Positions 35,276 to 44,894 of a stretch of DNA of 64,000 nt are shown piece by piece; position 1 is the stretch's first letter; every line of letters starts with the position of its first letter. Origin of the DNA: CAZIGM01 sp964538675 (GTDB taxonomy: Bacteria > Bacillota > Bacilli > Tepidibacillales > Tepidibacillaceae); NCBI GenBank assembly GCA_964538675.1, contig CAZIGM010000005.1, positions 1 to 64,000 of the forward strand, written 5' to 3'. The notes under the pieces were generated by a model, which was not told the origin of the DNA, searched no databases, and saw nothing but the letters and a program-made list of their open reading frames with translations. Made by a program: the position numbers and the translations under genes.

Positions 35276-36789
35276 AAACAGGGAAAGTATATTTAGTAGG
35301 TGCTGGACCAGGTGATCCTAAACTAATTACACTAAAAGGATATGAAGCAATACAGAAAGCTGACGTTATCGTATACGATCGTTTAGCTCATCCATCATTA
35401 TTAAAGCATGCTAGAGAAGATGCAGAAAAAATATATGTTGGGAAATTACCTGATCGTCATACTTTAAAACAAGAAGAGATAAACCAACTACTAGTTGATA
35501 AAGGATTAGAAGGAAAAGTTGTAACCAGATTAAAAGGTGGAGATCCTAATATTTTTGGACGTGTAGGAGAAGAGGCGCAGGAACTAGCAAAGAATAACAT
35601 TCTTTTTGAAATTGTTCCTGGTATTACTTCAGCTATTGCTGTACCAGCTTATGCAGGTATTCCTGTGACACATAGGGATTTCACATCGTCTTTTGCAATT
35701 GTAACAGGACATGAAGATCCAACAAAGAATGAATCCAACATAAATTGGGATAAGCTTGCAACTGCTACTGGTACAATTGTTTTTTTAATGGGCATAGCTA
35801 ATATTGAACTTATAAAAAATAAATTAATCGAAAATGGTAGGGAAAAAGAAACTCCTGCAGCAGTTATAAAGATGGGAACAAGAATTGAACAACAAACAGT
35901 TACAGGGACTTTAAAAAATATTGTACAAAAAGTTAAAGAGGCTGGTATTACTTCACCTGCTATAATTTTAGTTGGAGAGGTTGTAAATTTAAGAGAAGAG
36001 TTAAAATGGTTTGAGAAAAAACCTTTATTCGGCAAACGAGTTTTAGTGACTAGAGCAAGAAATCAAGCTAGTGTCTTATCAGAGATGATAGAAGAATTAG
36101 GTGGAGAGGCAATCGAATTTCCTGTAATAAAGATTGTTCCACCAAGTGATTCAACGGAATATAACAATGCTATTCAACAATTAGATGTGTTTGATTGGGT
36201 TATCTTCACAAGCGTTAATGGAGTTAATTCCTTTTTTGAAAAACTTAAAGAGAAAAACATAGATATTCGTAAGATGAGCAAAGCAAGAATTGCAGCGATT
36301 GGTCCAAAGACTGCTGAACTTTTAGAAGAAAAGGGTTTAATTGTTGATGTTTTACCTCAAGAATTTAGAGCAGAGGGCTTACTTGATTCGCTTAAAGGTT
36401 ATTTGAAAGAGGGGCAAAAGGTATTATTACCAAGAGCAGATATTGCCCGAGAAATTTTACCAAAGGAATTACGGGAATTTGGCGTAGATGTTGTTGAAAT
36501 AGATGCGTATGAGACAAAAGTTGATGCGGAAAATAAAAATGAGATAATTGAATTGTTAAAAGAGGGAAGCATTCATATTATAACCTTTACAAGTTCATCA
36601 ACCGCAAGGAATTTTGTAGAATCTGTTAAAGGAGAACCATTAGAAGAACTTCTCCAAGGTGTAACTTTAGCAAGTATAGGACCAATAACAACAAATACTG
36701 CTAAGGAACTAGGGCTAGAAGTAGCGGTGACTGCTACTGAGTATACTATTCCTGGCTTAGTAGATGCTATTACAAATAAACTGTATTAA
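35272..36789 (+). CDS. cobA/hemD: Uroporphyrinogen-III methyltransferase / synthase fusion
   Basis: The 505-residue protein fuses two enzymes. Residues 1 to ~245 are the SAM-dependent uroporphyrinogen-III C-methyltransferase CobA (VYLVGAGPGDPKLITLKG, RLKGGDPNIFGRVGEE, PGITSAIAVPAYAGIPVTHR). Residues ~255-505 are uroporphyrinogen-III synthase HemD (GKRVLVTRARNQA, FTSVNGV, TFTSSSTARNF). The fusion both makes uroporphyrinogen III and commits it to precorrin-2. It starts at GTG 35272 after GAGAGGAG. This arrangement is common in Clostridia. Confidence 0.94.
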   Translation: MKTGKVYLVGAGPGDPKLITLKGYEAIQKADVIVYDRLAHPSLLKHAREDAEKIYVGKLPDRHTLKQEEINQLLVDKGLEGKVVTRLKGGDPNIFGRVGEEAQELAKNNILFEIVPGITSAIAVPAYAGIPVTHRDFTSSFAIVTGHEDPTKNESNINWDKLATATGTIVFLMGIANIELIKNKLIENGREKETPAAVIKMGTRIEQQTVTGTLKNIVQKVKEAGITSPAIILVGEVVNLREELKWFEKKPLFGKRVLVTRARNQASVLSEMIEELGGEAIEFPVIKIVPPSDSTEYNNAIQQLDVFDWVIFTSVNGVNSFFEKLKEKNIDIRKMSKARIAAIGPKTAELLEEKGLIVDVLPQEFRAEGLLDSLKGYLKEGQKVLLPRADIAREILPKELREFGVDVVEIDAYETKVDAENKNEIIELLKEGSIHIITFTSSSTARNFVESVKGEPLEELLQGVTLASIGPITTNTAKELGLEVAVTATEYTIPGLVDAITNKLY

Positions 36790-36818
36790 GTAGTAACGAA
36801 GAAATCGAACATTTTATC
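36790..36818 (+). repeat. Repeat A, right-end fragment
   Basis: AGTAACGAAGAAATCGAACATTTTAT closely resembles the right end of the divergent repeat A copy before tetR. It stops where repeat B begins, which suggests that repeat B entered a repeat A copy or a junction with one. Confidence 0.6.
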
Positions 36819-36996
36819 CAGATATGATAAGACCCCCACTTCTATAAATGGGGAAAAATGAATTTAGGATAAGTCTCCTAGAATTCAGGTGGAGTTAAAG
36901 AAAACTTGATTTACGCAAGTTTAAACGTAGCGTAAGTCTTAGTTGCCCTTATACCTTTTGGTGAAAAACTCCATCTGAATAAAGTTCGGCTTTATA
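36816..36996 (+). repeat. Repeat B, mid-length copy in the hem operon
   Basis: This copy runs from TCCAGATATGATAAG through a weakened CCCCCACTT hairpin and GAATTTAGGATAAGTCTC to GGTGGAGTT and the end CGGCTTTATA. Compared with the thrS copy it lacks ~53 internal bases. It sits between cobA-hemD and hemB and shows no ORF, so it adds a structured spacer to the operon transcript. Confidence 0.75.
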
Positions 36997-37004
36997 GCTT
37001 AATA

Positions 37005-37085
37005 AAAGGCTTTAGAAAATGGGTGTTTGTAAAGCTACAAAACTTTTAGATATAATTTGAGATTGAAGCGTAACGCAGAAATGGA
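37005..37085 (+). repeat. Repeat A, degenerate copy before hemB
   Basis: AGGCTTTAGAAAATGGG resembles the left end and GATTGAAGCGTAACGCAGAAATGGA the right end of repeat A, but the middle is replaced or decayed. The last bases supply the purine-rich stretch before the hemB start (AATGGAGAG). Confidence 0.6.
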
Positions 37086-37096
37086 GAGAACTAACT

Positions 37097-38080
37097 ATGG
37101 ATATAACCTTTTTTTCACGACATCGTAGACTACGACAAAATCAAGGAATACGTAATCTGGTAAGAGAGCATAGTCTTAGTGTTAATGATTTAATATATCC
37201 TATTTTTGTTACGGCTGGTAAAGGGATTAAAAAAGAAGTTAGTTCAATGCCTAATGTTTACCAACTATCTCTTGATCAATTAGATAAAGAGATAGAAGAA
37301 GTATTAGAGTTAGGATTGCAGTCTGTTATTCTTTTTGGTATTCCTGAAGTAAAGGATCCTGAAGGTAAAGGTGCCTATCATGATCATGGAATTGTTCAGG
37401 AAGCAATTAGACAAATTAAAAAACTAGCACCAGAATTAATTGTTGTTGCAGATACATGTCTATGTGAATTTACAGATCACGGACATTGTGGAGTTGTAAA
37501 TGAAGGTAGAATTTTAAATGATCCATCTTTAGATTTGTTAACAAAAACAGCAGTATCCCAAGCAAAAGCAGGTGCAGATATAATAGCACCATCAAATATG
37601 ATGGATGGATTTGTTGCAGCGATTCGTAAAGGATTAGATGGGGCTGGATATACTGAAATTCCAATCATGTCATACGCAGTTAAATACTCATCTGCGTTTT
37701 ATGGGCCATTTAGAGAAGCTGCAGAATCAACACCGAAATTCGGTGATCGAAAAACATATCAGATGGATCCCTCAAATAGTAGAGAAGCATTAAGGGAAGC
37801 TTATTCAGATTATGAAGAGGGTGCGGATATCTTGATGGTTAAGCCTGCACTAGCATATATGGATATTATCCAATTGTTAAGAGAAAATTTTAATAAGCCG
37901 ATTGCTGCATACAATGTAAGTGGGGAATATTCGATGATAAAAGCTGCGGCGAAACAAGGTTGGATTAATGAAAAAGCAATCGTTATGGAAATGCTAACTG
38001 GAATGAAACGTTCTGGGGCAGATATTATAATAACTTATTTTGCAAAAGATGTAGCTCGGTGGTTACAGGAGAGGAACTAG
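37097..38080 (+). CDS. hemB: Porphobilinogen synthase
   Basis: HemB condenses two 5-aminolevulinate molecules into porphobilinogen. The 327-residue protein has the Schiff-base lysines in SYAVKYSSAFYGPFREA and MVKPALAYMD, and the cysteine-rich zinc site DTCLCEFTDHGHCG. It starts at ATG 37097, nine bases after GGAGAG. About 300 bases of repeat sequence separate it from cobA-hemD, so operon continuity depends on read-through of these repeats; no terminator with a T run is evident there. Confidence 0.95.
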   Translation: MDITFFSRHRRLRQNQGIRNLVREHSLSVNDLIYPIFVTAGKGIKKEVSSMPNVYQLSLDQLDKEIEEVLELGLQSVILFGIPEVKDPEGKGAYHDHGIVQEAIRQIKKLAPELIVVADTCLCEFTDHGHCGVVNEGRILNDPSLDLLTKTAVSQAKAGADIIAPSNMMDGFVAAIRKGLDGAGYTEIPIMSYAVKYSSAFYGPFREAAESTPKFGDRKTYQMDPSNSREALREAYSDYEEGADILMVKPALAYMDIIQLLRENFNKPIAAYNVSGEYSMIKAAAKQGWINEKAIVMEMLTGMKRSGADIIITYFAKDVARWLQERN

Positions 38081-38082
38081 AA

Positions 38083-39138
38083 ATGACAAATCAGCCCTTT
38101 GATAAGATTGATCGGGAATTATTAAATATTTTACAGAAGGATTTTCCTTTAGAAGAACGTCCTTTTTGTGCTATTGCTAATTTATTAAATATTTCCGAAA
38201 ATGAAGTTATTACTCGAACAAAGAAATTGAAAGGAAATGTAATTCGTCAAATATCAGCTATTTTTGATACAAAGAGCTTAGGATATAGTTCTAGCTTAGT
38301 AGCGGCTAAGGTTGATGTAGATTTAATTGATGAGGCAGCAGATATAATTAATAAACATCCTGGTGTTACCCATAATTACCAAAGGAATCATGAATTTAAC
38401 CTCTGGTTTACTATTGCTGTACCATCTGATAGTCGATTAGGTCTAGAAAGAACTATTGAAGTACTAGGACGAATAGCTGGTGTTAATTCAATTCGTGCAT
38501 TACCGACATTAAAAGTTTATAAAATTGGTGTTCAACTAGATATGACAGGAAAAAATATTAAAGAGAAGATGAGTAGACAATACTATAACGAAGAAAGCAG
38601 AAGAAACACTTCTGCATCATTGTCAGAGGATTACATTGAAATAATTAAAAAGTTACAGATGGATCTACCAATAGTCCCAAATCCTTTTGATAGTATAGCT
38701 ACGGAAATAGGCATAAGTGTTGGAGATTTACTTGAGAAATCAATATCCTTAAAAGAAGACGGAGTAATGAGAAGATTTGCAGCCGTTTTATACCACCGTC
38801 GGGCAGGTTTTAGTTCAAATGGTATGGGAGCTTGGAATGTACCTGAAGACGTACTCGATGAAATTGGAACCAAGATGGCTTCTTACAGTGCTGTGAGTCA
38901 CTGTTATTTACGTCCAACTTATGAGGATTGGCCATATAACATTTTTACAATGGTACATGGAAAAGATGAAAAGCAAGTTGAAGAGATTTTTAAGATTATA
39001 GAAAATGATACAGGAATAAAAGATAGATTTATTTTATATTCTACAAAAGAATACAAAAAAACTAGACTTCAATATTTTGATTCAAACATACATAAATGGG
39101 AAAAGCATATAATAGATAACTTGAATATTGTTACATAA
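38083..39138 (+). CDS. ahbAB: Siroheme decarboxylase, fused AhbA-AhbB
   Basis: The 351-residue protein has two AsnC/Lrp-like halves. The first (about 1-155) has a winged helix and the segment NYQRNHEFNLWFT, as in AhbA. The second (about 185-345) has MRRFAAVLYHRRAGFSSNGMGAW and WPYNIFTMVHG, as in AhbB. AhbA and AhbB together decarboxylate siroheme to 12,18-didecarboxysiroheme in the siroheme-dependent heme pathway; the related NirDLGH proteins act in heme d1 synthesis. I start at ATG 38083 after GGAGAGG, three bases past the hemB stop. Confidence 0.85.
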   Translation: MTNQPFDKIDRELLNILQKDFPLEERPFCAIANLLNISENEVITRTKKLKGNVIRQISAIFDTKSLGYSSSLVAAKVDVDLIDEAADIINKHPGVTHNYQRNHEFNLWFTIAVPSDSRLGLERTIEVLGRIAGVNSIRALPTLKVYKIGVQLDMTGKNIKEKMSRQYYNEESRRNTSASLSEDYIEIIKKLQMDLPIVPNPFDSIATEIGISVGDLLEKSISLKEDGVMRRFAAVLYHRRAGFSSNGMGAWNVPEDVLDEIGTKMASYSAVSHCYLRPTYEDWPYNIFTMVHGKDEKQVEEIFKIIENDTGIKDRFILYSTKEYKKTRLQYFDSNIHKWEKHIIDNLNIVT

Positions 39139-39187
39139 GATTAATTAGATTTAAAATATTATTGACTGATAGTAAGGAGGGAATTCA

Positions 39188-40477
39188 ATGAATCGCTATA
39201 CTAAATCTATTGAAAGATTTGCAGAAGCTAAAGAATTAATGCCTGGTGGTGTTAATAGTCCAGTAAGAGCTTTTAATTCTGTTGATAGAAATCCCGTGTT
39301 TATGGATCATGGGAATGGTTCAAAGCTATATGATATAGATGGAAATGAATACATAGATTATGTATGTTCTTGGGGTCCTTTAATAGTAGGACATGCTCAT
39401 CAAGAGGTTATTGCAAATGTGCAAAAGTATTTAACTAAAGGATTTAGTTTTGGGACTCCTACAGAATTAGAGTCTGAATTAGCAAAGCTTGTAATTGATA
39501 TGATACCTTCTGTTGAGATGGTTAGAATGGTTAACTCTGGTACAGAAGCAACTATGAGTGCAATTCGTTTAGCTAGAGGCTATACAGGTAGAAGTAAGAT
39601 TATTAAATTTGAAGGTTGTTATCATGGACATACTGATAGCTTATTAATTAAAGCGGGTTCAGGTATTGCTACTCTAGGCTTACCAGATAGCCCAGGTGTT
39701 CCAAAAGAGATTGCTACTCAAACTATTACAGTACCATATAATGATATTGAAAGCTTACAATTTGCACTTGAGAAATACAATGATGATATAGCTGCTGTAA
39801 TTATAGAACCAGTGGCTGGTAATATGGGAGTAGTTCCGCCTAAAGAGGGATATCTTCAGAGTTTGAGGGAATTAACTGAAAGAAATGGTTCTTTATTGCT
39901 ATTTGATGAAGTTATGACTGGGTTTAGGGTCGGTCCTCAAAGTGCGCAGGGATTATACGGTATTACTCCGGATTTAACTGCATTTGGCAAAGTTATAGGC
40001 GGAGGCTTACCTGTTGGAGCGTTTGGTGGTAAAAAAGAAATTATGGAGCACATAGCGCCGATTGGGAACATATATCAAGCTGGAACAATGTCAGGAAACC
40101 CTATAGCAATGGCAGCTGGTATAGCCACCTTAAAGCTATTAAGACAAGAGGGAGTATATGAGGAATTAAATCGCAAATCAGAATTACTTGCTAATGGACT
40201 AGATAGTATTGCAAAAGAAATGGGTATTGCACATCATATGAATCGAGTTGGAGCAATGATTTGCTTATTTTATACTGATGAAGAAGTAATAAATTACGAA
40301 ACAGCAAAAACCTCTAATTTAGAGTATTTTAAACAAGTACATGGATATTTGCTTGATAATGGAGTACATGTACCTCCATCCCAATTTGAAGCATTATTTA
40401 TGTCAACTGCACATAGCGATGAAGATATAGAGAAAACATTGTACCTATACAAAGATGCATTTAAGAACTTAAAGTAA
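39188..40477 (+). CDS. hemL: Glutamate-1-semialdehyde 2,1-aminomutase
   Basis: HemL converts glutamate-1-semialdehyde to 5-aminolevulinate using PLP. The 429-residue protein has MVNSGTEATMSAIRLARGYTGR, the PLP aspartate region LLFDEVMTGFR and the PLP lysine in TAFGKVIGGGLPVGAFGG. Length is normal. It starts at ATG 39188 behind AAGGAGGG and is the last gene before a strong terminator. Confidence 0.96.
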   Translation: MNRYTKSIERFAEAKELMPGGVNSPVRAFNSVDRNPVFMDHGNGSKLYDIDGNEYIDYVCSWGPLIVGHAHQEVIANVQKYLTKGFSFGTPTELESELAKLVIDMIPSVEMVRMVNSGTEATMSAIRLARGYTGRSKIIKFEGCYHGHTDSLLIKAGSGIATLGLPDSPGVPKEIATQTITVPYNDIESLQFALEKYNDDIAAVIIEPVAGNMGVVPPKEGYLQSLRELTERNGSLLLFDEVMTGFRVGPQSAQGLYGITPDLTAFGKVIGGGLPVGAFGGKKEIMEHIAPIGNIYQAGTMSGNPIAMAAGIATLKLLRQEGVYEELNRKSELLANGLDSIAKEMGIAHHMNRVGAMICLFYTDEEVINYETAKTSNLEYFKQVHGYLLDNGVHVPPSQFEALFMSTAHSDEDIEKTLYLYKDAFKNLK

Positions 40478-40504
40478 TTAAAATTTAAAGATACAAGTAG
40501 TATT

Positions 40505-40564
40505 AAACATGGAATGGTTTCATCGTCTTCTTTTGAAGATAATGAAACGTTCCATGTTTTTTTT
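40505..40564 (+). terminator. Terminator of the hem operon
   Basis: A long interrupted stem (AAACATGGAA, TTTCAT with ATGAAA, TTCCATGTTT) is followed by a run of T. It lies 28 bases after hemL. Confidence 0.9.
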
Positions 40565-40757
40565 GGTAATTTTTCTGAAAAAAAAACTATAAAAATCAAT
40601 TTTGTATGTCGAAATATGTAGAAATATATTGATTGATAGGTTATTATAATGATTATAAGCAAAAAGTAATGTAATAAAACGACATTATAGGTAAAATATC
40701 ACTAAGATTAAATACTTTATAGAAAAAATATTATTTATTTAGGTAAGGGTGTTCATT

Positions 40758-42377
40758 ATGCAATCGCCTTATGAAAAGGGTAAAAAGGAATATATTGAAA
40801 GAAGTGTAGCAAAGCTATCTTCTGTATACAATATTATAAAAAATAATCCTAACTTTTATAATGATTCAGATACAGTAGAGGAATCATATCATATACTAAA
40901 ACAACTTAGAGATAGTAGTGCAATATTCAACGATATCAATGTTTATAAATCTGTTAGTTTGTTGTTGAAAGAATATAAAATAACAGGTATTAAATATGCA
41001 ATTGACCAAGATAAAGCACGTATTATATTTGAGGGTATAGATGCACTTTTAAAGCAGTTACTGAATGATGGTTCTCAGAAAAGTGTTAGTAGTAGTGTAA
41101 ATATTACTAAACAAAAGGTAAATGTATTAGTAATAGATAACGATGTCTATTTTACTGATTGGATTATAGAAGAATTAACAGATACAGAGTTTAATATAAT
41201 AATTGTTGCTAACATGCACGAGGTTATTCCTACAATTCTGAAACATAATATATTTGTGTTAATTATTGACATGATGCTACCTGATAATTTAGGATTTGAG
41301 ATTGTTGAAAGAATTAGAAATAATGAGTGGATTTCTAGTATTCCAATAATTGCAACAACGCAATCGCATCAGGAAAAACAAATAATTGATATTATAAATA
41401 CTAATGTTGATGAATTAATAGTGAAACCATTTTACGGTAGATATCTATTGGCTAAATTAAAAAGTATATATTATCGAAAGAATTTAGTAAACAAAACATA
41501 TTCTCCTTCTTTTTATATCAGTCAACATGAAGCAATGGATAATTTAATTAAAAAGGAATGGATAAGATTTCAAAGATTCCAATCCTACTTCTCTGTACTT
41601 ATTGTGAAATTAGATGTATATGATAAACATTTAAGTAACTTTGGTGATGAAATTGTTTTAAGTTTTATGAATGATTTATATCAAAGAATAAGTGATTCTA
41701 TTAGAACTTATGATGAGATTAGAATGTGGTCAGCAAATTCGTACATGCTTTTATTGCCAGCTACTAAGCTAGAAGGTGCAGCCTTAGTTGGGAAGAGAAT
41801 TCTTAATATCTTAAAGGACCACAGTAATAGAATTTTAACTTCAAATATTTTGGTTGGAGTAATAGAAAGCGAAATAGATTATAAAACATCTGAAGATATG
41901 ATTAGGCGTTTAGAGAAAGATATAAATTTCGCTACTTCAAATGTGGTACATGCAGTTGGGTATATTGATGATAAGAATAAATTGTTAAGTGATAAAAAGC
42001 ATTATCGTATTTTAATAATTGATGAAGACCCAGTACCCCCAACTATCTTAACAAATCATTTTAAATCTGAGGAATGGGAAATAGAAATCTGTTCAAATGG
42101 TGCCTTGGCAATGGAAAAGGTATTAGAACTTAAACCAGATATTGTCATTTGCGAGACAAGACTTGAAGAACTTGATGGATATTCTTTTTGTTATCAACTA
42201 AGGCAATTTCCAAATCTTAAGAACTTAGTTTTTATCTTTTTATCTAAACAAACTTTAACAAATTCAATTATTCGTGGATTCCAAGTTGGGGCTGATGATT
42301 ATTTAGTAAAACCTTTTTCTGCTGATGAGATTGAGATTAGAATTAAAAGGTGTATACAAAGACTTTCTAATGGGTGA
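40758..42377 (+). CDS. Two-receiver response regulator with degenerate GGDEF
   Basis: The 539-residue protein has a helical HPt-like N-terminus (H45 in EESYHILKQL), REC1 (about 121-240; D127, D129, acceptor D171, K223), a GGDEF-like domain (about 270-400) whose signature is replaced by WSANS (324-328), and REC2 (about 415-535; D422, D424, K518). In REC2 the acceptor position is E466, not Asp, so it may be locked in an active-like state. The middle domain should not make c-di-GMP but could bind it. ATG 40758 is four codons inside the longest frame. It heads an apparent exopolysaccharide operon. Confidence 0.82.
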   Translation: MQSPYEKGKKEYIERSVAKLSSVYNIIKNNPNFYNDSDTVEESYHILKQLRDSSAIFNDINVYKSVSLLLKEYKITGIKYAIDQDKARIIFEGIDALLKQLLNDGSQKSVSSSVNITKQKVNVLVIDNDVYFTDWIIEELTDTEFNIIIVANMHEVIPTILKHNIFVLIIDMMLPDNLGFEIVERIRNNEWISSIPIIATTQSHQEKQIIDIINTNVDELIVKPFYGRYLLAKLKSIYYRKNLVNKTYSPSFYISQHEAMDNLIKKEWIRFQRFQSYFSVLIVKLDVYDKHLSNFGDEIVLSFMNDLYQRISDSIRTYDEIRMWSANSYMLLLPATKLEGAALVGKRILNILKDHSNRILTSNILVGVIESEIDYKTSEDMIRRLEKDINFATSNVVHAVGYIDDKNKLLSDKKHYRILIIDEDPVPPTILTNHFKSEEWEIEICSNGALAMEKVLELKPDIVICETRLEELDGYSFCYQLRQFPNLKNLVFIFLSKQTLTNSIIRGFQVGADDYLVKPFSADEIEIRIKRCIQRLSNG

Positions 42378-42383
42378 TAAGCT

Positions 42384-43445
42384 ATGATTATTTATTTATT
42401 AATGGTTTTTATTGTTTTTATAGCCTCTATTTTAATATTTCTTTTTATTTATTTGGTAATTAATAAATCTATTATTATAATCAAGAATTATTTAATATCA
42501 AAATATAGTAATGATATCTATCCTTATATAAATATGTATATATCTGGGCAGGAACCGAAGATACCTAGAGTATTGCTTACTAAAGAAAAATGGAAACAAG
42601 ATATAATCATTGATCTACTAATTAATAAGACATTAAATATTAAAAGTAATGAAGAAAAATTGCGTGTAAATTATTTAAGTAAAATTATCGGGCTAACAAA
42701 TAAATTAAAGATAGAATTACTTAGCAATAAGGTATGGATTGTTACGGATGCAACGCGAAAGATAGGAAGATTAAGAATTCAAGAATTAGCACCAATAATC
42801 TATAGTAATCTATCTTCTACAGAATACGATTTATGGACAGCTTCTGCTCGTGCATTAAGCGTTATGGGTAAAAAGGATTTATTAGTAAAATTTTTAATCA
42901 ATAATGAAAATAAACTTACAAAATGGTCGGTTATTAGAATAAACGATTTTCTAAATACTGGAGAGAACGAGCATATTGATATCATGCTTGAAAATGTTGA
43001 TAAAGTATCACCTCTTTTAAGAAATATCTTTATAGAAACCTTTGGGAAGAGAAAAATAGTAGTTTCATTACCAATTATTGAAGAATACATATATTCAAAT
43101 AATATTGAAGAAAGAATAAAGGCTTTAAAAGCAATAGGCGATATTGGAATTACAACAAGAGGCGATAGAATAATAGATATACTGGAAAATGGTAATTGGA
43201 CAGAAAAATTGATGGCTATATATGCTATTCAAAGTTGTTATATCAGAAAAGCTGTTCCGTTATTGATTGATTTGATATCGGATAATAATTGGTGGATTAG
43301 ATTGCGATCTGCTGAAGCTTTATTTAATTTTGGTCAAATTGGTCTAGAAAAATTGAAATGGACAAGTCTGTATCACGATGATAAATATGCAAGAGATATG
43401 GCAGCAAAAGTTCTTCAAGACAAAAAAATAGGGGTGATATCTTGA
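42384..43445 (+). CDS. Membrane-anchored HEAT-repeat protein
   Basis: This 353-residue protein has one N-terminal membrane segment (about 2-28) and a cytoplasmic alpha-solenoid of HEAT-like repeats; the clearest lie in the last third (IEERIKALKAIGDIG, WTEKLMAIYAIQSC, WWIRLRSAEALFNFG). Such proteins act as scaffolds. It follows the regulator by six bases and overlaps the glycosyltransferase start, so it probably bridges the two. I do not know a named family. Confidence 0.75.
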   Translation: MIIYLLMVFIVFIASILIFLFIYLVINKSIIIIKNYLISKYSNDIYPYINMYISGQEPKIPRVLLTKEKWKQDIIIDLLINKTLNIKSNEEKLRVNYLSKIIGLTNKLKIELLSNKVWIVTDATRKIGRLRIQELAPIIYSNLSSTEYDLWTASARALSVMGKKDLLVKFLINNENKLTKWSVIRINDFLNTGENEHIDIMLENVDKVSPLLRNIFIETFGKRKIVVSLPIIEEYIYSNNIEERIKALKAIGDIGITTRGDRIIDILENGNWTEKLMAIYAIQSCYIRKAVPLLIDLISDNNWWIRLRSAEALFNFGQIGLEKLKWTSLYHDDKYARDMAAKVLQDKKIGVIS

Positions 43446-44893
43446 CGGACTATATAATTCAAGCTATATATATATTTAATGTATTAATATTATTCTATGT
43501 TTTGTTAGTTGATAGTTTTTACCTAATATTATTTGTATTATCTGTTAGACAGATAAAAGATTATATGAATAGATTTGTATATATAGAAATTGATGAGATG
43601 AGTAAGTCGCAAATAACACCACCTGTTTCAGTAATTATCCCCGCTTATAATGAGGAATTAACGGTTAAAGATAGTGTTTCTGCTATTTTATATTTAAGTT
43701 ATCCCGAGCATGAAGTTATCGTCGTGAATGATGGAAGTGTTGATAGTACATTATCTATCTTAATAGAATCATTTGATATGATTAAGATAAATCAAGCAGT
43801 TAGACAACAGATTCAAGTGAAACCTATTAGAGGTATATATAGATCTATTAAATTTCCAAATTTAATAGTAATAGATAAAGAGAATGGTGGTAAAGGTGAT
43901 GCTTTAAACGCAGGTATAAATGTTTCAAATTATCCTTATTACTGTGCTATAGATGCTGATTCTATTTTGGAACATGATGCCTTGTTAAAAACAATGAGTC
44001 CCTTTTTTGAAGGAGCAGAAAATGTTGTCGCATGTAGTGGTATAGTGAGATTAGCTAATGGATGTATTATAAGAAATGGAAGAGTTATTGAAGTAGGGTT
44101 ACCTAAAAACGTATTAGCAATTCATCAAGTTATCGAATATTTGCGATCGTTCTTGATGGGGAGATTAGGATTAAGTAGTATTAATAATTTACTTATTATT
44201 TCAGGAGCATTTGGCGTGTTTAGAAAAAAAGAAATTATTGAAATAGGCGGATACAATAATAATGTTGTTGGCGAGGATATGGAGTTAGTAATAAGATTAC
44301 AAAAATATTTATATGATAATAAAATTAATGGTAAAGTCATCTTTGTACCTAATCCAGTATGTTGGACAGAAGCACCCGAAACATTTAAGATACTTCACAG
44401 GCAACGAGATAGATGGAACCGTGGCTTATTTGAAAGCTTATCCCTTAATAAAAAAACAATCTTTAATCCAAAATATAAGCTTATGGGATTAGTTGCTATG
44501 CCTTATTACTTAATTGTAGAGCTTCTGGGTCCACCTATTGAATTTTTAGGATATATTGTTGTTGGATTAAGTGTTTACTTTGGGATAATAAACATACCAT
44601 TTGCTATTTTATTTGCTTGTGCAACTATTCTTTTTGGAATTTTTCTCTCAATTGGATCAGTATTTTTGGAAGAGTGGAGTTTAAAGAGATATCCAAAAGT
44701 AAAACATTTGCTAAAATTAACGTTTTTCAGTATATTAGATAATTTTTGGTATAGACAACTAAATTCATTTTGGAAAACCTTAAGCTTCTTCAAAAGCTTC
44801 AAGAAGGATAAATCATGGGGTCATATGCAAAGAAAAGGGTTTTCAACGGATAATAAAGCAAAAGAAAGTATTAGCGTAAAGCGAGGATTATAA
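43442..44893 (+). CDS. Membrane family 2 glycosyltransferase
   Basis: This 483-residue processive-type GT2 resembles PgaC, IcaA and YdaM. It has an N-terminal membrane segment, the GT-A core with VSVIIPAYNEE, VNDGSVD, DAD (171-173), GED (277-279) and QRDRW (321-325), then about three C-terminal membrane segments. These motifs fit synthesis and export of a beta-linked polysaccharide. No PilZ domain is present, so any c-di-GMP control would have to come through another protein. Start is TTG 43442 after AGGGGTGA. The sugar is unknown. Confidence 0.88.
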   Translation: MTDYIIQAIYIFNVLILFYVLLVDSFYLILFVLSVRQIKDYMNRFVYIEIDEMSKSQITPPVSVIIPAYNEELTVKDSVSAILYLSYPEHEVIVVNDGSVDSTLSILIESFDMIKINQAVRQQIQVKPIRGIYRSIKFPNLIVIDKENGGKGDALNAGINVSNYPYYCAIDADSILEHDALLKTMSPFFEGAENVVACSGIVRLANGCIIRNGRVIEVGLPKNVLAIHQVIEYLRSFLMGRLGLSSINNLLIISGAFGVFRKKEIIEIGGYNNNVVGEDMELVIRLQKYLYDNKINGKVIFVPNPVCWTEAPETFKILHRQRDRWNRGLFESLSLNKKTIFNPKYKLMGLVAMPYYLIVELLGPPIEFLGYIVVGLSVYFGIINIPFAILFACATILFGIFLSIGSVFLEEWSLKRYPKVKHLLKLTFFSILDNFWYRQLNSFWKTLSFFKSFKKDKSWGHMQRKGFSTDNKAKESISVKRGL

Positions 44894-44894
44894 T

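Noticed and set aside
35649..36035. 128-codon minus-strand frame inside cobA-hemD
   Set aside because: It overlaps conserved parts of both CobA and HemD and shows no features of its own.
40294..40662. 122-codon minus-strand frame over the end of hemL
   Set aside because: It crosses the hem terminator and hemL; no start signal or family match.
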